NCBI GenBank assembly: GCA_963973915.1
Contig: CAXBBM010000005.1
Span: 124,001 to 188,000, forward strand
DNA length: 64,000 nt
Source of the DNA: Polycyclovorans sp002706265
GTDB taxonomy: Bacteria > Pseudomonadota > Gammaproteobacteria > Nevskiales > Nevskiaceae
Reading direction: 5' to 3'
Below the pieces are notes generated by a model. That model worked only from the letters and a program-made list of their open reading frames with translations, had not been told where the DNA came from and made no database searches. The position numbers were made by a program, and so were the translations under genes. Of the stretch, positions 16,410 through 24,429 are shown one piece after another (within the stretch, counting starts at the first letter, position 1; every line of letters starts with the position of its first letter).

Positions 16410-17295
16410 GCATGTGGGCCATGCGCGCGTCTTTTTCGTGCCAAAGGTCGGCCAGCCAACGCTGAAAGCCTGCGCGAAATGGCTGGCTGCCCTCGTAGTC
16501 GCCCTCGAACCACTCATCGGGGATACGCAGTTCGCGCACGTCGATCCGCACCTGCTTGACCTGGCCGCACAGGAACGGCCAGAAGCCCTGCGCACCGCCC
16601 GGATAGGCAATGGTGACATCCAGCAGAGAGTCCAGGTTTCGCCCCATGGCCGACAAGGCAAAGGCAAAGCCCCCGGCCTTGGGCTTGAGCAGATGGGTGT
16701 AGGGCGATTTCTGGCGCCGGTGCTTCTCGGCGGTGAAGCGGGTGCCTTCAAGAAAATTGAGGATCATCACCGGCTGTCCCTTATAGCGGGCGCAGGCGCG
16801 TTTGGTGGTTTCGATATCGCTGCCACGCAGTGCCGGATTCTTCGCCAGATCCTGGCGTGAATGGCGCTTCATAAAGGGATAGTCGAGCCCCCACCACGCC
16901 AGCCCCAGGAGCGGCACCCAGATCAGTTCCTGCTTCAAAAAGAACTTGAAAAACGGCGCCCGACGGCCGAAGGCGTACATCAGCATGAAGATGTCGTTCC
17001 AGGTCTGGTGGTTGCAGCAGACGAGGTACTGGCCCTTGGGATTGAGCTGGGGCTCGATGTTGACCTCGACCTCTACGGCCATCAACACCTTCGAAAACAT
17101 AATGTTGCACATGGACCACGACTGCGCGAGCCAGGCGATGGCGCGGTCCAGGGCGCGCCTTGGCGCGGTGCCGCTGGGCGTCAGCAACTTGACCACAATC
17201 AGCACGTACAGCGGAGCCACCCAGAACAGGGTGTTGACGAGCAGCAGCAGCGCCATGATCGCGCCGTGTATCGGCGCGGGCAGTCCTTTCAACAT
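16369..17295 (-). CDS. 1-acyl-sn-glycerol-3-phosphate acyltransferase-like (YihG type)
   Basis: A 308-residue membrane-bound acyltransferase (PlsC/LPLAT family). N-terminal hydrophobic segments (about 10-38) precede the catalytic box NHQTWND, which is NHx4D with His and Asp as the catalytic pair. Next come the phosphate-binding motif LNFLEGTRFT and LLKPKAGGFAFAL. Overall it follows the long E. coli YihG/YihF pattern, which adds a C-terminal extension to the PlsC core. It would acylate lysophosphatidate at the inner membrane. The start has AAGGACA about nine bases upstream. Confidence 0.9.
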   Translation of the reverse strand: MLKGLPAPIHGAIMALLLLVNTLFWVAPLYVLIVVKLLTPSGTAPRRALDRAIAWLAQSWSMCNIMFSKVLMAVEVEVNIEPQLNPKGQYLVCCNHQTWNDIFMLMYAFGRRAPFFKFFLKQELIWVPLLGLAWWGLDYPFMKRHSRQDLAKNPALRGSDIETTKRACARYKGQPVMILNFLEGTRFTAEKHRRQKSPYTHLLKPKAGGFAFALSAMGRNLDSLLDVTIAYPGGAQGFWPFLCGQVKQVRIDVRELRIPDEWFEGDYEGSQPFRAGFQRWLADLWHEKDARMAHMLSAEGTSATAKPD

Positions 17296-17331
17296 GGGTC
17301 AGTGTCCTTCAGATCGTTGCGCGGTGGCTGG

Positions 17332-17790
17332 TCAGTCGCGTTCAAAAGGATGCGCTGACCAGTGAATGTGGGCAATCTTCCACCCATCGGCGTACTGGCG
17401 CAGGATCATGGTTTCGGTCTGCCGAAGGGCAATGGGATCGGTGCCGGGTTTGCTGGTCAGTTCGGAGCGTGTCAGCACCCAGGCGATCTTGTCTTCGACC
17501 CGCTCCACCTGTTCAACGATCCGCCGGTCAGTGACCACGGCAAACGCCAGATCGAGCGCCAGATTATTGTCGGCGTAGGCGCGCGGATGGGCTTCGGCAA
17601 AGCCGGTTTCGAACACCACCAGATCGGGTGCCAACTGCAGAATCGCCGTCTCGGGATCGCTGGATTTCAGGGCCTCATGAAAGCGCTGAACCGCCTCGAT
17701 GGGGGTGGCAGCGCCCACCACCGGTTGCGCGGCCGCCCAGCCGGGCATCAGCGCCACGAAACAGCAGACCCACGTGTAAATACGGCTCAT
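17332..17790 (-). CDS. Exported NTF2-like (SnoaL/DUF4440-type) protein
   Basis: A 152-residue protein with a signal peptide (about 1-21, cleavage after WAAA). The rest is a cone-shaped NTF2-like domain: TPIEAVQRFHEALKSSD, a beta strand LAPDLVVFETGF, and the closing RQYADGWKIAHIHWSAHP strand pair. The family ranges from enzymes to ligand binders, so no activity can be assigned. It overlaps the upstream lipoprotein gene by four bases (ATGA), so the two are coexpressed envelope proteins. Confidence 0.8.
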   Translation of the reverse strand: MSRIYTWVCCFVALMPGWAAAQPVVGAATPIEAVQRFHEALKSSDPETAILQLAPDLVVFETGFAEAHPRAYADNNLALDLAFAVVTDRRIVEQVERVEDKIAWVLTRSELTSKPGTDPIALRQTETMILRQYADGWKIAHIHWSAHPFERD

Positions 17791-18305
17791 GTCTTCGGCA
17801 CCAGTTTGAGGGTGGCACGACGGTCACCCTGTTCGTCGACCAGCTCGACCCTGTCGATTGCCATGTCGGGCAACCTGATCAGGGAGCAGGGGCTCACCGC
17901 CTCGCCACTGGGCTCGGCGCCGGCGCGCGGCTCGATGAAGGTGGCGCGCAGAATCAAGGTGTCTCCCTTGCGTCGCGCCACGCGGCTGACGGCCATGCCA
18001 TAGCCCGCAAAGCCCCGGCGGCCCATTTCGACCAGCAGGTATTGGCCGGCCGGCAGCACCGCATCGCCGTAGAGTTGCGCACCGCGCTGGGCCTCCCATT
18101 GCGCGTAGGCAGTCGGGCCATCGAACAGCGTCAGCAGCACCGTCTCGGTGATGCTGCCGCAGGCCAGCGCGCGGCGGACCTCGCGCACCTCGACCTCATC
18201 CGGCGCGCCCCAACCCGAAAACAAGCCACCGGTGGCGGCACAGCCTGAAAGCCCGCACAGCGCGGCCACCAGCGCCACCCACATCAGCTTCGGTCGTTGT
18301 GTCAC
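17787..18305 (-). CDS. Lipoprotein with PrcB_C-like domain
   Basis: A 172-residue protein with a lipoprotein leader ending CGLSGC. The segment QYLLVEMGRRGFAGYGMAVS, followed by DTLILRATFIEP and SPCSLIRLP, resembles the C-terminal domain of PrcB, a partner of the PrtP-like protease of Treponema. In other bacteria this domain occurs in uncharacterised lipoproteins. The GTG at 18305 is chosen because a perfect AGGAGG lies four bases upstream; a longer frame from ATG 18329 would place that site inside the gene. It is the first gene of a two-gene operon with the NTF2-like protein. Domain call moderate. Confidence 0.6.
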   Translation of the reverse strand: MTQRPKLMWVALVAALCGLSGCAATGGLFSGWGAPDEVEVREVRRALACGSITETVLLTLFDGPTAYAQWEAQRGAQLYGDAVLPAGQYLLVEMGRRGFAGYGMAVSRVARRKGDTLILRATFIEPRAGAEPSGEAVSPCSLIRLPDMAIDRVELVDEQGDRRATLKLVPKT

Positions 18306-18526
18306 CCATCCTCCTGAACCCAGATTCACGCTGCCAGCCCCTCGGGGCTGCCGCAGCGCGTCTTGCGTTGATCATGCGTGCCGCATTTTCACCGATCGGG
18401 GGCGAGCGCGCTGGTACTTGTGCGCATGGCCGAGCCCTGACCCGAAACACGACCTGCGCCACCTCGGTCCCTTGCGGACCGGACCCGAGCCGCGCCTCCA
18501 CCCGCCGCTTGCGTTAGCGTTGCCGG

Positions 18527-20320
18527 ATGAACGCAGCCTCACCCCGTCGAGTTGCACTCCCCCGCGGTCGCCTGCACCTGCGCGCGCTGCTGGATGCCCT
18601 GGTCGCCGCACAGCGGCTGGACGCCGCCAGCGCCAAGGACTGCTGGGTGCGCCAGTCGCAGGTCAGCTCGCAACGTCACCCGATTGTCCTGATCGCCGAT
18701 CAGGCGCTGCCTGACCTTGCCCACCCCGGCACGGTCTGGACCGCCGACCGCCTCACCCAATGGCTCGCCGCCGAGAGCGGCCTGCGCTATCAAAAGATCG
18801 ACCCACTGGGCCTCGATGCTCGGGCAATCACCTCCCTGGTGCCATTTGCCTATGCCAGCCGCGCCGGCATCCTGCCGCTGTCGGTCAGTCACGACAAGGT
18901 GATCATCGCCACCGCAGAGCCTTACTGGACCGAATGGCAGGATGACTTGAGCGCAGCCATTGGCCGGCCCATCGAACGGGTGCTCGCCAACCCGCAGGAC
19001 ATCGAGCGCTATCTGGCGGAGTTTTATGCCCTGGCGCGATCGGTCAAGGGCGCCGAGGCTATGCGCGGCGGCAGCGCCGTGCCCGGCAGCCTGCAGAATC
19101 TCGAACAACTGGTCGAACTGTCGCGCAGCGGGCAGCTCGATGCCGAAGCCCAGCCCATCGTCGCCATCGTCGACTGGCTGCTGCAATACGCCTTCGAGAG
19201 TCGCGCCAGCGACATTCACCTGGAACCACGTCGCGAACATGGCCGCGTGCGCTTCCGCATCGACGGCGCCCTCAACGACGTTTACCAGATCCCCGCCGCA
19301 GTCATGCCGCCGGTCACCAGCCGCCTGAAAATGCTGGCGCGCATGGACCTTGCCGAGAAGCGTCGCCCGCAGGACGGCCGCATCAAGACCCGGGCGCCGG
19401 GCGGTACCGAGATCGAGTTGCGCTGCTCGGCACTGCCCACCGCGTTTGGCGAAAAACTGGTCATGCGCATCTTCGACCCCGACGTGCTCAAGCGCGACTT
19501 TCATTCATTGGGACTCGACGATGCGGAGGCCGCGCTGTGGCGGTCGATGGCAGCGCAACCGCACGGCATCATCCTGGTCACCGGCCCCACCGGTTCGGGC
19601 AAGACCACGACGCTCTACGCCACCCTGAAACACTGCGCACGGCCCGAGGTCAATGTCTGCACCATCGAGGACCCCATCGAACTGGTCGAGCCGGCCTTCA
19701 ACCAGATGCAGGTCATGACCGCCATCGGGCTGGGGTTCGCCGACGGCGTGCGCGCCCTGCTGCGCCAAGACCCGGACATCATCATGATCGGCGAGATTCG
19801 TGATCTGGAAACCGCCGAGGTCGCCACCCAGGCCGCGCTGACGGGGCACCTGGTGTTCTCGACCCTGCACACCAACGATGCGGTGGGCGCCATCACCCGC
19901 CTCATCGACCTCGGCGTGGCACCGTACCTGCTGCGGGCGACGCTGGTCGGCGTGGTCGCCCAGCGGCTGGTGCGCCGCCTGTGCACGCACTGCAAGACCA
20001 CCACTCCGGCCCGCCCCGAGCAGTGGCTGGCCCTGGTGGGGCCCGAAAGCCACCTGCCCTGCCCCACCACCACCCACACCCCCGCAGGCTGCGAACACTG
20101 CCGCCATACCGGCTATCTCGGCCGGGTCGGCGTCTACGAAATGATGCGCATGTCGGCGTCCTTGCAGGCCGCGATTCGCGCCGATGTGGATGACGTCAGT
20201 CTGCGTGCGGCCGCCCTGGCCGAGGGCATGACGTCGCTGCGCTGCGCCGCCGCGACGCGCGTGCTGCGCGGTGACACCAGCGTCGAAGAGGCCCTGGGCG
20301 TCGTGCCGCCACAACCGTGA
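18527..20320 (+). CDS. GspE/PilB-family secretion or pilus assembly ATPase
   Basis: A 597-residue hexameric-ATPase family protein. An N-terminal T2SSE_N-like domain (about 60-170) is followed by the RASDIHLEPRREHGRVRFRI segment. Next come the Walker A loop GPTGSGKTTTLYA, the Asp box TIEDPIEL, Walker B RQDPDIIMIGEIRD, and the His box TGHLVFSTLHTNDA. A zinc-finger-like insertion with paired cysteines (CTHC and CEHC, about 45 residues apart) is as in GspE. It would power type II secretion or a type IV pilus-like machine at the inner membrane. No gspF, pilC, pseudopilin or prepilin peptidase is nearby, so it is an orphan here. Confidence 0.9.
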   Translation: MNAASPRRVALPRGRLHLRALLDALVAAQRLDAASAKDCWVRQSQVSSQRHPIVLIADQALPDLAHPGTVWTADRLTQWLAAESGLRYQKIDPLGLDARAITSLVPFAYASRAGILPLSVSHDKVIIATAEPYWTEWQDDLSAAIGRPIERVLANPQDIERYLAEFYALARSVKGAEAMRGGSAVPGSLQNLEQLVELSRSGQLDAEAQPIVAIVDWLLQYAFESRASDIHLEPRREHGRVRFRIDGALNDVYQIPAAVMPPVTSRLKMLARMDLAEKRRPQDGRIKTRAPGGTEIELRCSALPTAFGEKLVMRIFDPDVLKRDFHSLGLDDAEAALWRSMAAQPHGIILVTGPTGSGKTTTLYATLKHCARPEVNVCTIEDPIELVEPAFNQMQVMTAIGLGFADGVRALLRQDPDIIMIGEIRDLETAEVATQAALTGHLVFSTLHTNDAVGAITRLIDLGVAPYLLRATLVGVVAQRLVRRLCTHCKTTTPARPEQWLALVGPESHLPCPTTTHTPAGCEHCRHTGYLGRVGVYEMMRMSASLQAAIRADVDDVSLRAAALAEGMTSLRCAAATRVLRGDTSVEEALGVVPPQP

Positions 20321-20343
20321 CGCCGGGCGCGCTGGCGTCACGG
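20315..20343 (+). terminator. Hairpin enclosing the stop codon of the GspE-family gene
   Basis: CCGTGACGCC and GGCGTCACGG form a perfect 10-bp stem with a 9-base loop. The TGA stop lies inside the left arm. No T-run follows, so factor-independent termination is doubtful; it may be a 3'-end hairpin. Confidence 0.45.
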
Positions 20344-20469
20344 CCACGGCAGCCGGCCCCTGCCTGCGGCACCATCGAACCGCCGGAAAGGGCCGGTTGC
20401 CGGCTTGACAACCCCGTATGCTCAGAATCGCCTTAGGGCCCACCCTCCTCCAGCCAACGAGACGCAGCC

Positions 20470-21498
20470 GTGCCGCAGAGTGACCCTGTAGACCCCGTCG
20501 ACCGTTACGTTGCCCGCCTGTATCGATGGGCGCTGTCGGTGGCGCCGGAAAAGTACCGCGCCTGGGCCCTCAATGAGTTGCGCAGCGTCGTCGATCACGA
20601 CTTCGCCCTGTGGGGCACGGGCCTGCTGTCCGACGCGCGCTTTCACAGCGTGACCGTGACCGGTGGCCTGCCGCAAGACTTCCCGCATCTGCTCGAAGAG
20701 ACCCGCAGCATCAACCCGATACTGCCGGTCATGCTGCGCCAGCTCGACGAACCTGTGGACCTGCAGCGCGTCATGCCCGACGAAGCCCTTTTCAAGTCCG
20801 CGTTTTATCAGCGGACCTTTGCGCCGCACGGCATCACCCGGGTGCTGGCCACCGCACACCTGGACCCGCGCAGCGGCCTGTACTCGCTGATCACGCTGTA
20901 CCGGCGCGACCCGGCCCGCGTCTGGACCGAAACCGACCTGGCCCGACAACGCCGGCTGCCGTTCCACCTGGTCAACGCCGCCTCGCACCTGTTCTTCCTG
21001 CACCTCGCCAAAATCCACGAGAAGCTGCCGTCAGGCGCAGCAGCGGTGGTGGATGCGCAAGGCCGCTTCCACGAATCCCAACCCCGCTTCCTGGATTTTC
21101 TTGATCGGCATTTTCCCGGCCGCCGCGACCCGCAGACACTGCCCTTCGATCTGCCGCCCCCCGGCACCCAACAAATGATCAACGACGCCCTGTGCGTGCG
21201 CTGCGAGTCGATGGGCGACCTGTGGGTGCTGCACCTGTGGCCGGCCGGCCCACTGGACCGTCTGACCACCCGCGAGCGCGAGATCGTACTGGCAGTCTCG
21301 CAAGGGCTGTCGTTCAAACAGGCAGCCCGTAAAATCGGTATCGCGCCGTCTACCGTCGCCAATCACCTCTACCGCATCTACCGCAAGCTCGACGTCTACA
21401 GCCGCACCGAGCTGGCCTTGCTGGTGTACCCCGAAAACCCGCCCGACAAAACGGACGCCCCCCGCGCAGTGACGGCACCGCTGTCACCCGCGCATTGA
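20470..21498 (+). CDS. LuxR-type helix-turn-helix transcriptional regulator
   Basis: A 342-residue protein with a C-terminal LuxR/GerE DNA-binding domain (about residues 262-325): LTTREREIVLAVSQGLSFKQ, AARKIGIAPSTVANHL and IYRKLDVYSRTELALLV. The first 250 residues, with FYQRTFAPHGITRVLAT and LYSLITLYRRDPARVWTE, look like a GAF/PAS-type sensory module but have no autoinducer-binding signature, and no luxI partner is nearby. It starts with GTG; no strong Shine-Dalgarno is seen. The signal and target genes are unknown; the adjacent GspE-family gene is one possible target. Confidence 0.85.
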   Translation: MPQSDPVDPVDRYVARLYRWALSVAPEKYRAWALNELRSVVDHDFALWGTGLLSDARFHSVTVTGGLPQDFPHLLEETRSINPILPVMLRQLDEPVDLQRVMPDEALFKSAFYQRTFAPHGITRVLATAHLDPRSGLYSLITLYRRDPARVWTETDLARQRRLPFHLVNAASHLFFLHLAKIHEKLPSGAAAVVDAQGRFHESQPRFLDFLDRHFPGRRDPQTLPFDLPPPGTQQMINDALCVRCESMGDLWVLHLWPAGPLDRLTTREREIVLAVSQGLSFKQAARKIGIAPSTVANHLYRIYRKLDVYSRTELALLVYPENPPDKTDAPRAVTAPLSPAH

Positions 21499-21714
21499 AC
21501 AACAGCCCGCCAACCCGACCCTGAAACACCTTAAACTCCTCGCGATGCGACAGACAGCCGCATCAAGACCGTCGGTCACGCTGAACGGCAAGTTGGCCGC
21601 CGCGTCGTCGATGACCGAACACGCGATGCCCAGCAGCGTGACGCAACAACCGCATCATCAAGCCGAGGACCTCGGCAAAACCGCGGCACCGAGGTCGGTC
21701 ATCGTTTCAACAAC

Positions 21715-21791
21715 GCGCCTGTAGCTCAACTGGATAGAGCACGGACCTTCTAAGTCCGGGGTTAGGGGTTCGATTCCCTTCGGGCGCACCA
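21715..21791 (+). tRNA. tRNA-Arg (anticodon TCT)
   Basis: The sequence folds as a full cloverleaf: acceptor GCGCCTG pairing with CGGGCGC (one G-U), D-arm TAGCTCAACTGGATAGAGC, anticodon stem CGGAC/GTCCG around loop CTTCTAA, and T-arm with GGTTCGATTCC. The 3' CCA is encoded. Anticodon UCU reads the rare AGA codon, consistent with a GC-rich genome keeping one copy. Confidence 0.96.
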
Positions 21792-21971
21792 CTCCGCAAC
21801 CAAAAGCGTCGCGCTTTGCCGCAGGGCCGTTTTTCGAGTTCCCGGAGATGTGATGCAACGCGCGCAACGACGTTGAGAAGGGCTCAGACTTTGTCGTTCG
21901 CAGGCTTCCCGGGGGGATCACGGTCAAAGCACTTCCTGGGCGCGGCAAACGCGTGGCTCGCTTGATTGTAT

Positions 21972-22046
21972 TGGTGCCGGATGAGGGATTTGAACCCCCG
22001 ACCTTCGGTTTACAAAACCGCTGCACTGCCACTGTGCTAATCCGGC
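21972..22046 (-). tRNA. tRNA-Thr (anticodon TGT)
   Basis: On the minus strand the 75-base unit has acceptor GCCGGAT/ATCCGGC, D-arm TAGCACAGTGGCAGTGC, anticodon loop TTTGTAA (UGU, Thr), T-arm with GGTTCAAATCC, and encoded CCA. It lies just after the coaX stop on the same strand (about 20 bases downstream of it in the + numbering sense), facing the tRNA-Arg gene. Confidence 0.95.
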
Positions 22047-22068
22047 ATGACGCGTTGCGGGGCGCAGT

Positions 22069-22809
22069 TTAGTCAGTCGCTTCCAACATTGCCATGAGCC
22101 CGCTCAAAACCGGGTTGGGCACGACGCGCCAGTCGGGCAAATCGCGCGCGAGGGTGGCGGCGTCTCCGCCGCCAATCCATTTTTGGGCATTGGCGGGCGC
22201 CAGGGCGGCGCCTCGGTCGAGGGCGCCCAGGCAGGCCAGTCGCGCGCCGCTGGCCACACAGGCTTCGGTGGTCGTGCCCAGGCCGGCAGGGTCTTCTTGC
22301 CCCGACTGGTGATCAAACCGGGTGGAGGCCAGCATGGCGTGCCGGGCGGTGTGCAAACCGGGCGCGATGAACCCGCCCAGGTGCCGACCGTGGGCGTCGA
22401 CGACATCGAGCGTCAGCGCCGTGCCGGCCATGGCGACGATGACTGGCTGCGCAGAAGACAGCCGCCGCGCGGCCAGCATGGCCAGCCAGCGATCGACGCC
22501 GAGGCGGGCGGGATCGGCATACGCGATCCGCAGCCCGCAATGGTCTGGCCGCACGCGCGCCAGAACCGGCGCGATGCCGTAGCGCGACTGAAGGGCCAAG
22601 CCCAGCCGTGCGCCGAGCTCTGCGCCAAGCACCTGCGACACCGCAATGCGCGCCGGCCGGCATTCGGGCAGCAGCGCGACGATGCCGGCGGGATCCGCCT
22701 GGTGCGCGGCCGCCTCGTGTTCGGCCAGCGCGCCCGTCTGCCGTAGCGGGGTCAGCGCCCATTTGACGCGGGAATTGCCGATGTCGATCAGCAGGTCGGG
22801 GGCGGTCAT
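22069..22809 (-). CDS. coaX: Type III pantothenate kinase
   Basis: Phosphorylates pantothenate, the first step of coenzyme A synthesis; the type III enzyme belongs to the ASKHA fold. The 246-residue protein has the phosphate-1 motif LLIDIGNSRVKWAL, LGVDRWLAMLAARR with the catalytic Asp, the phosphate-2 motif VAMAGTALTLDVVD, and HLGGFIAPGL. The ATG at 22809 overlaps the birA stop by four bases. The birA-coaX pairing is common in proteobacteria; both act in cofactor metabolism. Confidence 0.96.
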   Translation of the reverse strand: MTAPDLLIDIGNSRVKWALTPLRQTGALAEHEAAAHQADPAGIVALLPECRPARIAVSQVLGAELGARLGLALQSRYGIAPVLARVRPDHCGLRIAYADPARLGVDRWLAMLAARRLSSAQPVIVAMAGTALTLDVVDAHGRHLGGFIAPGLHTARHAMLASTRFDHQSGQEDPAGLGTTTEACVASGARLACLGALDRGAALAPANAQKWIGGGDAATLARDLPDWRVVPNPVLSGLMAMLEATD

Positions 22810-23768
22810 GCCCATCGCATCGACACCTCGCCGCTGAACACGCTGTGCAGCCCGTCGGCCGCCTGCACCTGCAGCGCGCCGCGCGCATCGACGCCCTGGG
22901 CAAGGCCCTCGATCACCGGGCCGACGCCGATGATGCGCACAAACCGTCCGTAACTGGCGTCCAGACGTTGCCAACTGTCCCGACAGGCGGCAAATCCCGC
23001 GCTCGGATAATCGCTGAGCAGGGCGAACAACGCCTGGCTGATGGCCGCAGCCACGGCGTTACGTGCAACCGGCACCGGCAGCAACTGATCCAGACTGATC
23101 CACGGCTGGTCGGGTACGTGATCGTCGGTGAAGCGTTGCAGGTTCAAGCCCAGCCCGATGATCACCCGGCAGGCGCCACCGATTTCGCCGCGGTGTTCCA
23201 GCAAGATGCCGCCCAGCTTGCACCCGTCCACCACCAGGTCATTGGGCCATTTCACCTGGACGGTGGTCGCACCGAGCCGGTGCAGGGTGTCGGCGAGGCG
23301 ACAGCCCACCGCCAGCGGCAGACAGCCCAGATCGTCGGGCCACGAGGCAAACGACCAGGCCAGCGACATCATCAACTGTTGGCCGTAGGGCGCCTGCCAG
23401 ACCCGGCCGCGACGCCCGCGTCCGGCGGTTTGAAACTCGGCAAAACGAATCTGTGGATCGTGCGCCGCATCGGCCGCCAACAGGTCGGCGTTGGTGGATT
23501 CGGTGACGCGCACGACGCTGCCCCGCAGGCCATCGGGCAGTTTCAGGGCGTCCAGCGACAGGGGCTCGAACGGCGTGAGGAGCTGGTAGCCCAGGCCGCT
23601 GCGCGACGCCACCTGCACGCCGAAGCGCGACAGCTGTCCGACGCGTTTGGAGAGCGCCGCGCGGCTGATGCCGGCCTCGCTGGCCAGCGCTTCGCCCGAA
23701 TGCCAGTCGCCGTCAGCCAACTGGTGCATCAGCCACAACAGGTCGTCACCCGGCGCCGAGCTGCTCAT
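22806..23768 (-). CDS. birA: Bifunctional biotin-[acetyl-CoA-carboxylase] ligase / biotin operon repressor
   Basis: A 320-residue protein that attaches biotin to the BCCP subunit of acetyl-CoA carboxylase. The N-terminal 65 residues form a winged helix (SGEALASEAGISRAALSKRV), so it can also repress biotin genes. The ligase core shows VTESTNADLLA, the biotinyl-AMP loop AGRGRRGRVWQAPYGQ, VKWPNDLVVDGCKLGGILLE and IIGLGLNLQ. A small C-terminal SH3-like domain closes it. It overlaps plsY and coaX by four bases each, so the three genes form one operon. Confidence 0.97.
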   Translation of the reverse strand: MSSSAPGDDLLWLMHQLADGDWHSGEALASEAGISRAALSKRVGQLSRFGVQVASRSGLGYQLLTPFEPLSLDALKLPDGLRGSVVRVTESTNADLLAADAAHDPQIRFAEFQTAGRGRRGRVWQAPYGQQLMMSLAWSFASWPDDLGCLPLAVGCRLADTLHRLGATTVQVKWPNDLVVDGCKLGGILLEHRGEIGGACRVIIGLGLNLQRFTDDHVPDQPWISLDQLLPVPVARNAVAAAISQALFALLSDYPSAGFAACRDSWQRLDASYGRFVRIIGVGPVIEGLAQGVDARGALQVQAADGLHSVFSGEVSMRWA

Positions 23769-24427
23769 GGGCGGCGGAACAATCGGTGAACAAGCCGCGC
23801 GTTCTCGAATCGGGACTCGCGGCCGGCCACAAGATTGCGGAGGTTGCTGCGGTGCTTCCAGACCACTAGCACCACCATGGCGGCGACGAAGGCGCCGCGC
23901 GTCGAGCCGAGACCGGCGGCGTCGAAGCAGGCAACGTGCAGCATGGCCAGCACGCAGGCGGTCAGCGTCGCCAGGCTCACGTAGCCGCTCAGAATCACCA
24001 CCAGCGCAAAGCCGCCGAGGACCAGCGGCAGGGCGGCCGGCAACAGCACCGCGAAGACGCCCGCCAGAGTCGCCACGCCCTTGCCGCCCCTGAATCCGTA
24101 GAGGACCGGGTAGCAGTGCCCGACGGTGACGGCGGCGCCGGCCACGTAGGCCAGCAGACTCTGCAGGGTGGCATCGTCGGTCATCAGGCGCGGTAGCGCC
24201 CAGACGGCAATGACGCCTTTGGCAACGTCGATCAGCAGCACCCCGGCCGCAAAGCCCTTGCCGCGCGTGCGCAGTGCGTTGGTGGCGCCCACATTGCCGC
24301 TGCCGGTATCGCGCAGGTCGGCGCCCCCTTTAAGGGCGGTCATCACCATGCCGCCCATCACCAGGCCCAGGGCATAGGCCAGCAGCGCCGTGATGACGAC
24401 CGCCCAGGTTCCGGAAAGTACCAGCAC
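23765..24427 (-). CDS. plsY: Glycerol-3-phosphate acyltransferase PlsY
   Basis: A 220-residue inner-membrane enzyme that transfers the acyl group from acyl-phosphate to glycerol-3-phosphate, starting phospholipid synthesis. Five or so membrane segments carry the three conserved motifs: DTGSGNVGATNALRT, VTVGHCYPVLYGFRGGKGVAT and a C-terminal LVVWKHRSNLRNLVAGRESR. It is the first gene of the plsY-birA-coaX operon and starts two bases before the M61 peptidase stop region. Confidence 0.96.
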   Translation of the reverse strand: MLVLSGTWAVVITALLAYALGLVMGGMVMTALKGGADLRDTGSGNVGATNALRTRGKGFAAGVLLIDVAKGVIAVWALPRLMTDDATLQSLLAYVAGAAVTVGHCYPVLYGFRGGKGVATLAGVFAVLLPAALPLVLGGFALVVILSGYVSLATLTACVLAMLHVACFDAAGLGSTRGAFVAAMVVLVVWKHRSNLRNLVAGRESRFENARLVHRLFRRP

Positions 24428-24429
24428 GG

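Noticed and set aside
21545..21724. A 59-codon + strand frame running into tRNA-Arg
   Set aside because: It overlaps the tRNA, has no ribosome site and no recognisable similarity.
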